From positions 3,224,001 through 3,288,000 of the forward strand of contig NZ_FNSQ01000005.1 of NCBI RefSeq assembly GCF_900105205.1: DNA of 64,000 bases. The letters run 5' to 3'. Shown here piece by piece: positions 56,317 through 64,000 of the stretch (within the stretch, counting starts at the first letter, position 1; every line of letters starts with the position of its first letter). The stretch comes from Microbacterium hydrocarbonoxydans. Lineage in GTDB: Bacteria; Actinomycetota; Actinomycetes; Actinomycetales; Microbacteriaceae. A model generated the notes under the pieces. It made no database searches, was not told the origin of the DNA, and worked only from the letters and a program-made list of their open reading frames with translations. Position numbers and translations under genes: made by a program.

Positions 56317-57519
56317 TCAGGTCTCGGCCGGCACGGCGCCCGGCGAGTCCGTCTTGGCCTGCTCCCACCGACGCTTCGTCCCCGCGCTCAGTCGCGCCCA
56401 GGTCCGGTCGCGGATGAAGATCGAGTCGATCGCGATCATGGTGAGAGAGAACCAGGGCAGGCCCATGAGGACACCGATGCCGATGTGGAACGAGAGGATG
56501 CCGACGAGCCCGAGCAGTCGGGTCGGGCGCGTGAGCAGCATGAGCGGGAACGCCACCTGCAGGATGATGGAACCCCAGGTCGCCGCGACCACCATCGGCC
56601 CCCACGCGGTCACGAGGTCGCTGAGCACCGGCCACGTGCCGAAGCGGGCGGTCTGCAGCGGGTTGTAGACGGCGTACCCCTCTTTCCAGGGATCGCCTCC
56701 CGCCTTGTACAGCGCGCCGGAGGCGTAGACGAAGCAGACCTGCGCCGTCAGCGCGACCAGTGCCAGGTTGTGGAACATGGTGCCCAGGAGCGCGGGTTGG
56801 CTGTCGGGAGCGAACCACTCCCCGCTCTTCGCCCGTCGCCGGGCGTCGAGCGACCAGCGCGCTGCCGGGTCGGCGAAGAAGAGCAGCAGCAACGCGATAC
56901 GGAACATGTTGTCGCCCTGGTCGCCCACCATGTCGTTGGCCTCGATGAAGCCCACCCATAGGCAGAAGAAGACCGGAAGGACGATGCGGAAGCGCCAGCC
57001 CAGCACGAACAGCACGGCGAGGACGCCGAGCAGCAGGTAGAGCGCCGTGTAGAGGACGTCGTTGCCCATCGCCGCGTGGAAGGCGCTGAACAGCCAGATC
57101 TTCGGGAAGTCGCTGACGGGCTCGGCGAGTTCGCCGTTCCAGGCCGAACCGGAGCCGAACGTGTACAGGCGCGTGCCGAAGTTCGCCGCCAGCAGACCGA
57201 TCGCCGTGACCCCGAAGAGGATGCGCGTCACGGCCAAGCCGTAGAGCGCCTTCTTGCCGTTGAAGAGCCAGTCGCCCACGAACGCCGAGATCCGATCGAT
57301 GCCCGAGAGCACCATCGACCACAGACCGGCGATCATCGCCGACACGAAGCTCAGCAGTCTGGTCACGAACGAGCGCGGCGGGGTGGCATGCACGGGTGCT
57401 TTCGCGGGGGCGGTCGCGGGAGCGTCCGGAGAGTCCGGGGTCGTGACCGGGGCGTCGGGAGCGGATGCGGGAGAAGTGCGAGCGGGCTTCCGGGGCGCCG
57501 TCCTGGTGGGCGCGCTCAC
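56317..57519 (-). CDS. HTTM domain membrane protein (vitamin K carboxylase-like/SdpB type)
   Basis: 400 residues. A Pro/Ala-rich N-terminus precedes an HTTM domain of about eight helices (RILFGVTAIGLLAANFGTRLY, GDQGDNMFRIALLLLFFADP, FHNLALVALTAQVCFVYASGALYKAGG). Related proteins include SdpB, which matures a peptide toxin, and gamma-carboxylases. The GTG start (57517-57519) overlaps the stop of the DUF5819 gene by four bases. The function in this organism is unknown. Confidence 0.85.
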   Translation of the reverse strand: MSAPTRTAPRKPARTSPASAPDAPVTTPDSPDAPATAPAKAPVHATPPRSFVTRLLSFVSAMIAGLWSMVLSGIDRISAFVGDWLFNGKKALYGLAVTRILFGVTAIGLLAANFGTRLYTFGSGSAWNGELAEPVSDFPKIWLFSAFHAAMGNDVLYTALYLLLGVLAVLFVLGWRFRIVLPVFFCLWVGFIEANDMVGDQGDNMFRIALLLLFFADPAARWSLDARRRAKSGEWFAPDSQPALLGTMFHNLALVALTAQVCFVYASGALYKAGGDPWKEGYAVYNPLQTARFGTWPVLSDLVTAWGPMVVAATWGSIILQVAFPLMLLTRPTRLLGLVGILSFHIGIGVLMGLPWFSLTMIAIDSIFIRDRTWARLSAGTKRRWEQAKTDSPGAVPAET

Positions 57520-58337
57520 GGCTGGATCCTCTCGAACTGCCCACGGAAGGTGTTCGCGAAGTTCTCGCGACTCTGCCCTTCCTCTTCTATAGGTAGGCGC
57601 CACCCCGTCGTCGAGAAGGTGGGATCGGGGCGCTGCGCGCTCGGATCGTTGCGGTCGGCGTACGGCACCACGTTCTGCCGACTGACCCGGTACTGCACCT
57701 TGACCACGGCATCCGCTCCCCAGATCGCATAGGCGACCTGAGTGGCGTACGCGGTGGAGAGGTGCTCCTCGGCCATGTACGTCTCGGTCGACGGGTTCTC
57801 GCCCTCGAGCTCGTCGAAGGAGCGGACCATCCAGTCCTCCCACTCGGCCTCGTCGAAGTCCAGCCCGACGACCGCCTTCTGGTCGGCGTTCAGCTTGTTG
57901 TACGCGTTCATCTGACCGCTCGCCACCTCGCTCGACTGGATGCCGGCGCGAGGCGGGAACAGGTTGTACCTGATCATCGACAGCTCGACGTCGGTCGCGC
58001 TGACCCAGCCGGTCTCGATCTCCTCGCCGTCCTTCTCGATGACGGCGCGGACGTTGAAGTGGTAGTCGCCGTTGATCGGCTCCGGCGCGAAGACGCTCCA
58101 GGACTGACCGAACATCGGGAGCATGTAGCTCGCGAGAACCTGCTGAGTGGGGATCTCCCGCAGCGCCGAGTAGGGAGCGATCCACAGGAACGATGCGCCC
58201 ACGTGCCAGAGCGTCAGGAGACAGGCCGCGAAGGCGATGAGCTTCACCCACCAGGTCGGTCGCGGACGCGCGGCGACCGTCGCATCGGCGACGTCTGCGT
58301 GCTCCTGGTTCGGCGAGGTCCTGCTCATCGTGCCCAT
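57516..58337 (-). CDS. DUF5819 family protein
   Basis: 273 residues with one membrane helix (about 32-52, WWVKLIAFAACLLTLWHVGASFLW) and an extracytoplasmic domain (MFGQSWSVFAPEPINGDYHFNVRA). DUF5819 proteins are regularly paired with HTTM proteins, as here. I chose ATG 58335-58337, six bases after GAGAGGG; ATG 58343 and 58328 are alternatives. The two genes form one transcription unit. Confidence 0.85.
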   Translation of the reverse strand: MGTMSRTSPNQEHADVADATVAARPRPTWWVKLIAFAACLLTLWHVGASFLWIAPYSALREIPTQQVLASYMLPMFGQSWSVFAPEPINGDYHFNVRAVIEKDGEEIETGWVSATDVELSMIRYNLFPPRAGIQSSEVASGQMNAYNKLNADQKAVVGLDFDEAEWEDWMVRSFDELEGENPSTETYMAEEHLSTAYATQVAYAIWGADAVVKVQYRVSRQNVVPYADRNDPSAQRPDPTFSTTGWRLPIEEEGQSRENFANTFRGQFERIQP

Positions 58338-58411
58338 CCACATCCCTCTCGCGGCTGTCGGCCGGGGCCGCCGTTGTGGCGACCCCGACCTCAGCGCACC
58401 TGCACTGCGAT

Positions 58412-61400
58412 CTACTCCGTCTGGACCATCGGCCGTCGCGACCTGGCGATCCTCGTGACCCCGAGACCCAGCGTCAGCAGCAGTGCCGCCAGCGCGAGCC
58501 ATCCGGTCTGGACGTCGCCACCGGTCGTGGCGAGGCCTGTCGCGACGACCTGGAACGTGGCCGCCACGCTGCCGGAGGTCACTCCGGTCAGCGTCACGGT
58601 GTGGGTTCCGAGATCGGTGCCGGCCGGGATCGTCCAGGTGAAGGTGACCGTGCCGTCTTCATCGGCGATCTGCGTGCCGAGCGCGATCGGCTCGGACGAC
58701 ATCACTCCGCTGACGGACTCACCGGGCAGGAATCCCGTGCCCACGGCGGTCTGCCGCTCACCGCGCTCGAGCACCGGCACCTTGATGGTGATCCCGATGT
58801 CCCCGCTCGGGTCCGCCGCGGCATCCGCTTCCGCCGACGCCGACGCCGATGCCTCTGCCGTGGCCGCCGCCGAAGCGTCAGCCGTCGCCGAGGCGGAGGC
58901 ATCGGCCGCCGCCGAGGCGGACGCGGTCGCCGACGACGATGCGTTGGCCGCCGCAGCCGCCGAGGCGTTCGGATCGGCATCCGCCGACGCCGAGGCGTCA
59001 GCCGCACTGGTGGAGGTCGCATCGTTCTGCGCGGCCGCCTGCGCTGCGGCCGCCGATGAGGCGTTCGCATCCGTCGTGGCCGTGGTCGAGGCATCCGTCG
59101 AGGCGTCATCCGTGGCGGCCGCCGAGGCCGCGGCGTTCGCCGAGACATCCGCTGCCGCCGACGCAGTGCTGGTCGCGTCGGCCAGTGCCGCGGCGACCGC
59201 CGCAGCCTCCACCGAGGCGTTGCTGTCGTCGTCAGCCTGTGCCGAGGCCGCTGCCGATGCCGAGGCGTTGGTGTTGACCTCCGCCGAGGCGTCCGCCGCG
59301 GCGACGGCATCAGCGGAGGCATCGGTCGATGCGTCGGCGATGGCCGCCGCGCTCGCGTTCGATGCCGCGCTAGTCGAGGCGTCCGACGTCGCCGAGGATT
59401 CCGCCGCGGTGTCCGTCGTCGCATCGGCGAGTGCCGCTGCCTGTGCCGCGATCGCTGCACCGGCGTTGGCCTCAGACGTGGCATCGGCCGTGGCCGCCGT
59501 CGACGAGGTCGCCGTGGCCGCCGATTCCGCTGCCGCCTCCGCCGCAGGGTCGGCCGCTGCCGATGCATCCGAGGTCGCGTCGGCGAAGGCCGCCGCCTGC
59601 GCGGATGCCTCCGCGACCGCCGCGGTGGTGGCGTCTGCGTTGGCCGATGCGGATGCCGAGGCGGCCGCGTTCGTGTTGGCCGAGGCCTCGGACGAGGCAT
59701 CCGTCGACGAATCCGTGGTGGCTGCCGACTCGGAGGACGCTGCGGAGTTGGACTCCGCGGCCGTCGAGGCGTCGGCGTTCACGTCATCCGATGCGTCCGC
59801 CTGTGCTGCCGCCTGCGCCGCGACCGCCGCCGAGGCGTTGGCCGTCGAGGTGACATCGGTCGTCGCCGCCGCCGACGCATCGGTCGTCGCTGCGGATTCC
59901 GCCGCAGAGGTGGCGTCGGCCGTGGCCGCCGCCGAGGCCGCAGAGGTCGCGTCGGCGAGCGCCGCCGCCTCCGCTGCCGCCTGTGCCGACGGGTCGCCGT
60001 CTGCCGTCGCGTCTGCGGAAGCGGATGCCGAGGCCGCCGCGTTCGTGTTGACGTCGCCCGGGTCACCGGCGGTCACCTCGGTGGTGTCCGTGTCGGTGAA
60101 CGCACCGGAGGTCGCCGTCAGCGTGTACCCCGTACCGGGAGTCGTCCCCGCCGGGACCGGGTAGTTGGCCGTGAATGCGCCGAACTCATCCGTGGTCGCG
60201 GTCACCGGGCCGCCGACATCCGCCCCGCCGCCCGGCGCGGTCAGCTGCAGCGACACCGAGGAGCTCACGGGCCAGCCGGAACCGGTGACGGCCAGATTGC
60301 TTCCGGCCGGAACCTGCGGAGCGGCATCCACGACGACGGGCGCCGCGGTCACCTCCGTGGTGTCGGTGGCCGTCTGCGTTCCCACGGTCGCCGTGACGGT
60401 GTAGCCCGTCCCTGCCGGGGTGCCGGCCGGGACCGGGTAGTCAAGCGTGAATCCGCCGAGCCCACCGGTCGTGACCGTCTCGGGTCCGCCGATGTTCGCG
60501 CCTCCCGGCGCCGTCAGCTGCACGGTGATCTCGGTGTTCGCCGGCCAGTTCGCGCCGGTGATGGCGAGATCGGTGCCCGCTTCGACGGTGGCTGCCGCAT
60601 CGATGGTCGCGGCGGCCGTCACCTCGGTCGTGTCGGTGGCGGTCTGGCCACCCACGGTCGCTGTGACCGTGTAACCGGTGCCGGGCTCCGCCGAGGCGGG
60701 AACGGGGTAGTCCAGCGTGAACCCGCCGGAACCGTCGGTCGTGACCGTCTCAGGACCGCCGACCGCCGCGCCGCCTGGTGCGGTCAGCTGCACCGACACC
60801 TCGGTGTTCGCCGCCCATCCCGTACCCGTGATCGGCAGGTCGGTACCCGCCTGCACCGTATCGGCCGCATCGACGGCCGCAGCGGCCGTCACCTCGGTCG
60901 TGTCGGTGTCGGTGATCGCTCCGGCTGTCGCCGTCACCGTGTATCCGGTACCCGGCTCCGCGGACGCGGGGACCGGGTAGGCCAGCGTGAACGCGCCGGA
61001 GCCGTCGGTCGTGACGGTCTCAGGACCACCGACGGTCGCCCCGCCGGGCGCAGTCAGCTGCACCGACACCTCGGTGTTCGCCGGCCAGTTCGTGCCCGAG
61101 ACGGCGAGGTCGGTGCCCGCCTGGACGGTCGCCGCGGCGTCGACGGTCGCGACGGGAGCCGCCGTGACCTCGGTCGTGTCGGTCGCCGTGCTCGTGCCGT
61201 CCGTAGCCGTCACCGTGTATCCCGTGCCCGGCGCGGCCGATGCGGGGACAGGGTAGGCGAACGTGAAGCCGCCGGTCCCGTCCGTGGTCACCGTCTCGGG
61301 TCCGCCCACGTCCGCGCCCCCCGGTGCGGTCAACTGGACGGAGATCTCGGTGTTCGCCGGCCAGCCGGAGCCGGTGATGGGAAGTGTCGCGCCCGCCTGC

Positions 61401-63079
61401 ACCGCATCCGCCGCGTCGATCGCCGCCACAGCCGCCGCGGCCGACTTCACGGTCGACGATGCGAGGTCGAGCTCCACGCCACCGCCGACGGCGGGGAGCA
61501 GATCGATTCCGAGAGCACGAACCGTGAAGCTGTCGCCGGGGATGTCGCCCGGACTGGACTGCTCGTTGATGGTGATGGTCGCAACGCCCGACAGCACACC
61601 CTGCAGCACCGGGTCGAGAGTCGACAGCACGGGAGTGGTGAGCGCGGCGAGAGCCGGCTGCACCAGCGGGATGACGCTCGTGAGCGCCGTGTCCACGAGG
61701 GGGCCCGTGGTTCCGGCGATCGCCGTCGTGACAGCCCCGACCACCGGGTTGAGCAGCGCGCCGATGTTGAGACCGGCGAGCGAGATGTCGGTGTCGACGA
61801 CCGGTGCCGGAGTGGCGGTGCCCGCGAACTGCGCGAGGGAGCCGACCACGGTCACGTCGCCCGAGACCAAGTCGATTCCCGTGAGCGGGTTGGTGAGGTC
61901 GACGCCGATCGTCAATGTCGCGACGAGTGAGTCGAGCGTGGTCTCGAGGATCGAGGAGACCTTGCCGTTCAGACTCTCGGGGTGCGTGCCGGTCAGCGCG
62001 GAGGTGATGCCCTGTTGGATGGCGGCGATCGTGGTGGCGGAGAGCACCGCCGTGTTCGCCGGCATCGAGTTGAGGTCGGCGCCCGCTCCGGTCTCGACCA
62101 GGATCTGGGCGAGGTCGACCGTGATGGTGCCGTCGCTCAGGTCGACGAGAACCGAGCCCGTGGTGTTCTCGAGCGGCTCGAGCAGTACCTCGTCGGCGAC
62201 GGTCTGGCCGACCGTGTCGAGGCCGGCGATGCCCACCGTGCCGCCGGTCGCCTCGAAGGCCGCGACGAGCGGAACGTCAGGGATCGCGTTGATCGTGTTG
62301 ACGAGAGTGGTGACGAGACCGGTGAGCGCACCGCCGGGACCGGCGAGGTCGCTGACCGGGGTGACCGTGCCCTGGATCGTCGAGGCGAGTGTCGTCGACA
62401 GGCCCGCGACCAGGTTGCTGTGCAGGTCGAGACCGAGGTCAGCGATGCGGTACTCGGACGACACGGTGTCCGTGGTCGAGTCGGCACGAGAGGCGAGCGC
62501 GCCGATGCTCACGGAGGCCTCATCGAGGACTGCGTCGGTGAGGCCGGCGACAGTGAGCTGGTCGAAGAGGTCCGTGAGCTCGAGGGTGCCGGGGTTCACG
62601 CTGCCGTCGATCGCGCCGGCGTCGATGGCGCCACCGGAGGTGATCGTGCCGGAGGACGCGATCGACTGCGTCTGAGTGGGCGAGGAGCTGAAGCTCTGCG
62701 CGGCTCCCAGGTCACCGAGCTGCAGCAGACCCGGCGTGGTGCCGTCGGTCAGCAGTGCGATGTTCAGGGTTCCCACGTCGATGTTGAGCGCCTCGAGCAG
62801 GTCGAGATCGAGGCCGCCGAGCTCCGGGCCGGCTGCCGCGGGATTGCTGGTCAGCGTGTGACCGAGCGCCGCGATGTCGAGCCCGCCGAGCAGATCGGCC
62901 GGCAGTTGGACGATCTGCCCCTGCGCGACCGACGGATCGGTCGGCTCTGCGGCCTCGAGCGCATTCGCCGCCGTCGGCACCAGTGCACTGGCGAGGATGA
63001 CCGCTGCGGCAGTGCCGCCCGCGAGCCCTCCTCCGATGACTCGGCGTCGCCGCAGAGTCTTCCCCCTCAGAAATTCCAT
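58412..63079 (-). CDS. Choice-of-anchor G-like cell-wall protein with repeats and LAXTG-type signal
   Basis: 1555 residues. Signal peptide (about 1-40, VIGGGLAGGTAAAVILASALVPTAANA). The head (about 45-540) resembles the choice-of-anchor G family (QIVQLPADLLGGLDIAALG). Five Ig-like repeats of about 90 residues span about 550-1000, with repeated GTGYTVTAT and TDTTEVTA. An Ala/Ser/Asp stalk (about 1005-1425) has three superrepeats. A last Ig-like domain is followed by LATTG (1516-1520), a hydrophobic helix and RIARSRR, which fits the LAXTG motif of class E sortases. Wall attachment is inferred; no sortase gene is in the window. Confidence 0.85.
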   Translation of the reverse strand: MEFLRGKTLRRRRVIGGGLAGGTAAAVILASALVPTAANALEAAEPTDPSVAQGQIVQLPADLLGGLDIAALGHTLTSNPAAAGPELGGLDLDLLEALNIDVGTLNIALLTDGTTPGLLQLGDLGAAQSFSSSPTQTQSIASSGTITSGGAIDAGAIDGSVNPGTLELTDLFDQLTVAGLTDAVLDEASVSIGALASRADSTTDTVSSEYRIADLGLDLHSNLVAGLSTTLASTIQGTVTPVSDLAGPGGALTGLVTTLVNTINAIPDVPLVAAFEATGGTVGIAGLDTVGQTVADEVLLEPLENTTGSVLVDLSDGTITVDLAQILVETGAGADLNSMPANTAVLSATTIAAIQQGITSALTGTHPESLNGKVSSILETTLDSLVATLTIGVDLTNPLTGIDLVSGDVTVVGSLAQFAGTATPAPVVDTDISLAGLNIGALLNPVVGAVTTAIAGTTGPLVDTALTSVIPLVQPALAALTTPVLSTLDPVLQGVLSGVATITINEQSSPGDIPGDSFTVRALGIDLLPAVGGGVELDLASSTVKSAAAAVAAIDAADAVQAGATLPITGSGWPANTEISVQLTAPGGADVGGPETVTTDGTGGFTFAYPVPASAAPGTGYTVTATDGTSTATDTTEVTAAPVATVDAAATVQAGTDLAVSGTNWPANTEVSVQLTAPGGATVGGPETVTTDGSGAFTLAYPVPASAEPGTGYTVTATAGAITDTDTTEVTAAAAVDAADTVQAGTDLPITGTGWAANTEVSVQLTAPGGAAVGGPETVTTDGSGGFTLDYPVPASAEPGTGYTVTATVGGQTATDTTEVTAAATIDAAATVEAGTDLAITGANWPANTEITVQLTAPGGANIGGPETVTTGGLGGFTLDYPVPAGTPAGTGYTVTATVGTQTATDTTEVTAAPVVVDAAPQVPAGSNLAVTGSGWPVSSSVSLQLTAPGGGADVGGPVTATTDEFGAFTANYPVPAGTTPGTGYTLTATSGAFTDTDTTEVTAGDPGDVNTNAAASASASADATADGDPSAQAAAEAAALADATSAASAAATADATSAAESAATTDASAAATTDVTSTANASAAVAAQAAAQADASDDVNADASTAAESNSAASSESAATTDSSTDASSEASANTNAAASASASANADATTAAVAEASAQAAAFADATSDASAAADPAAEAAAESAATATSSTAATADATSEANAGAAIAAQAAALADATTDTAAESSATSDASTSAASNASAAAIADASTDASADAVAAADASAEVNTNASASAAASAQADDDSNASVEAAAVAAALADATSTASAAADVSANAAASAAATDDASTDASTTATTDANASSAAAAQAAAQNDATSTSAADASASADADPNASAAAAANASSSATASASAAADASASATADASAAATAEASASASAEADAAADPSGDIGITIKVPVLERGERQTAVGTGFLPGESVSGVMSSEPIALGTQIADEDGTVTFTWTIPAGTDLGTHTVTLTGVTSGSVAATFQVVATGLATTGGDVQTGWLALAALLLTLGLGVTRIARSRRPMVQTE
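58800..60060 (-). repeat. Ala/Ser/Asp-rich stalk with three superrepeats
   Basis: The stalk encodes about 420 residues dominated by Ala, Ser, Asp and Thr. Three copies of a 120-135-residue unit begin NTNA(A/S)ASA, each with an AAALADATS-like segment and a later A(A/S)AAxAAQAAA segment. On DNA this gives strong gcc/gcg/gca-rich periodicity. Confidence 0.8.
60075..61430 (-). repeat. Five tandem Ig-like repeats of about 270 bases
   Basis: Repeat spacing is 270-282 bases. Each unit carries the words ITGxxWPANTE, VQLTAPGG, GGPETVTTDG, YPVPA and PGTGYTVTAT. High identity between copies suggests recent duplication. Confidence 0.88.
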
Positions 63080-63163
63080 TCGCCTCTCCCGTGATGCAGA
63101 TGTTCCGCGTCACAAGGCCCTCCCCAGGCGTCGACACGAGTCGACCGAGCGCATGTCCAGACA

Positions 63164-63192
63164 GTATTACGGGGCGCGCAGGTTAAGTCCAA
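63164..63192 (-). promoter_or_regulatory. Strong sigma70-type promoter of the anchor protein gene
   Basis: On the minus strand TTGGAC (63187-63192), a 17-base spacer and TAATAC (63164-63169) match the consensus closely, 85 bases before the ATG. This is the best -35/-10 pair I saw in the window. Bases 63080-63388 hold no gene, only this promoter and a terminator. Confidence 0.8.
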
Positions 63193-63321
63193 CAATCGTC
63201 CAGAGAACACTCAGAATCCGTCACACGATGAGACAAATCGACCCCACGATCGAGGACCTGCCGACAGGTGGTCCACCGATGACCGCATCAGCCGGACGAA
63301 AGCATGCGCCCTCGGCACGCA

Positions 63322-63358
63322 GAACCGCCCCGCAGGAGCGAATCCTGCGGGGCGGTTC
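63322..63358. terminator. Hairpin terminator downstream of the GH3 gene
   Basis: Perfect 16-base arms (63322-63337 and 63343-63358, GAACCGCCCCGCAGGA) with a five-base loop. It lies 30 bases after the glycoside hydrolase stop, read on the minus strand. No U tract, as is common in actinobacteria. Confidence 0.85.
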
Positions 63359-63388
63359 GAGGTGAGGGATCGACGCTGCCGAAGACGG

Positions 63389-64000
63389 CTACAGCGAGAG
63401 CCCGTGGCCGAAGCGGAAGAGTGGGTCCTCGGTGTCGAACGGCACATCGGGGCGGGAGTCCACGACGGCTCGCATCGACCTCGGGAGGTCGAACGGGAGC
63501 CGCCCCTCGGCGCTGACGACGCCACTCAGCACATCGAGCAGCGCCGCTCCGGACACTCCCCAGTTCACCGTGACCGCCGAGGCGAGGTCCGTGATCGGCT
63601 GCAGGATCGGCGGGCGGTCGGCCAGCACGTCCACCACCGTGGGCACCACCGCTGCGAGCTCGCGGACGTGATCGACGACCTCGTCCGCGAAGTCGAGCGA
63701 TCCCGCGTGGAAGAAGTTCTCGAAGGTGGTGTCGCGCTGCTCGAACGGCGCCTGGATGCGGATGACGGCTAGATCCGCGTCGCGAGGATCCTCCACGACC
63801 TCGCCGTACGACGTCGCGACCGCGGGGTCGATGCCCTCGACGTAGAGCTTGAGGCCGACCGTGAACGGCAGGGCGCCCGTGTTCGTGAGCACCGTGATGG
63901 AGGCGCGCTGCGCCGCCTCCCCCGCTGCGCGGAAGTCGGCTCGCCCGACGATCTCGTCGGCGGCGTCCTCGTCGACGAACGGATCCTCGAAGAGGCCGAG
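63389..64000 (-). CDS. Family 3 glycoside hydrolase, C-terminal part (partial)
   Basis: 204 codons are visible and the gene continues past the right edge. The left-most part of the protein in view reads LGLFEDPFVDEDAADEIVG, followed by AGEAAQRASITVLTN, characteristic of GH3 beta-glucosidase or beta-xylosidase at the junction to the second domain. The C-terminus has LSGVVSAEGRLPFDLP and a FRFGHGLSL ending, typical of GH3. The catalytic Asp is outside the window. Substrate unknown. Confidence 0.88.
   Translation of the reverse strand, partial: LGLFEDPFVDEDAADEIVGRADFRAAGEAAQRASITVLTNTGALPFTVGLKLYVEGIDPAVATSYGEVVEDPRDADLAVIRIQAPFEQRDTTFENFFHAGSLDFADEVVDHVRELAAVVPTVVDVLADRPPILQPITDLASAVTVNWGVSGAALLDVLSGVVSAEGRLPFDLPRSMRAVVDSRPDVPFDTEDPLFRFGHGLSL

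Overview
The window comes from a high-GC Gram-positive actinobacterium, most likely Microbacterium or a close relative in the Microbacteriaceae. This rests on the GC-rich codon use, several genes whose -10 box ends six bases before the ATG (leaderless style), a DUF222/HNH protein of the 13E12-repeat type, a fused RmlC-RmlD, and an actinobacterial WXG100/FtsK-SpoIIIE secretion locus. No species assignment was possible without a search.

Layout. Bases 1-6577 are the edge of a surface-polysaccharide locus: the start of a Wzz-like chain-length/BY-kinase gene, a flippase, the dTDP-L-rhamnose genes rmlA, rmlB and a fused rmlCD, a GT2-GtrA glycosyltransferase and a cytidylyltransferase. Bases 6601-14727 are housekeeping and accessory genes: an iron-box-controlled SIP-domain protein, a glutaredoxin-like protein, a GPH-type transporter, an aldehyde dehydrogenase, prolyl aminopeptidase, a YpfJ-type zinc peptidase, malate dehydrogenase and a small resolvase-like protein.

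Bases 14776-48322 are the core of the window and look like one functional system in three transcription blocks plus a small divergent pair. The first block (22461 down to 14776) encodes three WXG100 proteins, a 1413-residue CpnT-like polymorphic toxin candidate, and four small downstream proteins that are candidate immunity and chaperone factors. The second block (28789 down to 22576) holds an exported Ig-like protein, an EssC-style FHA/three-ATPase secretion motor and a zinc-ribbon FHA protein. Facing it on the plus strand are a one-pass membrane protein and a lipoprotein. The third block (48322 down to 30246) is a tightly overlapping operon equivalent to the bifidobacterial PFNA cluster: a giant Ig-like/FN3 surface protein, MoxR ATPase, DUF58, transglutaminase-like, RDD-FHA, PP2C phosphatase, FHA, Ser/Thr kinase, FHA-winged-helix and two small proteins. 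The WXG100 block and the PFNA block share a palindromic promoter-proximal element with the same spacing to a shared -10-like sequence, which suggests one regulator. EccB, EccD, EccE and mycosin genes are not in the window. Five FHA domains sit with one kinase and one phosphatase, so phosphothreonine signalling probably controls assembly or transcription.

Bases 48460-64000 return to mixed content: Tag glycosylase, the DUF222/HNH protein, an unusual purine-rich repeat block without genes, an alcohol dehydrogenase, a multi-pass membrane protein, an acyl-CoA oxidase, an HTTM/DUF5819 pair, a 1555-residue repetitive cell-wall protein with a LAXTG sortase-E-like signal, and the C-terminal part of a family 3 glycoside hydrolase. 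I saw no rRNA, tRNA, CRISPR array, IS element or prophage.
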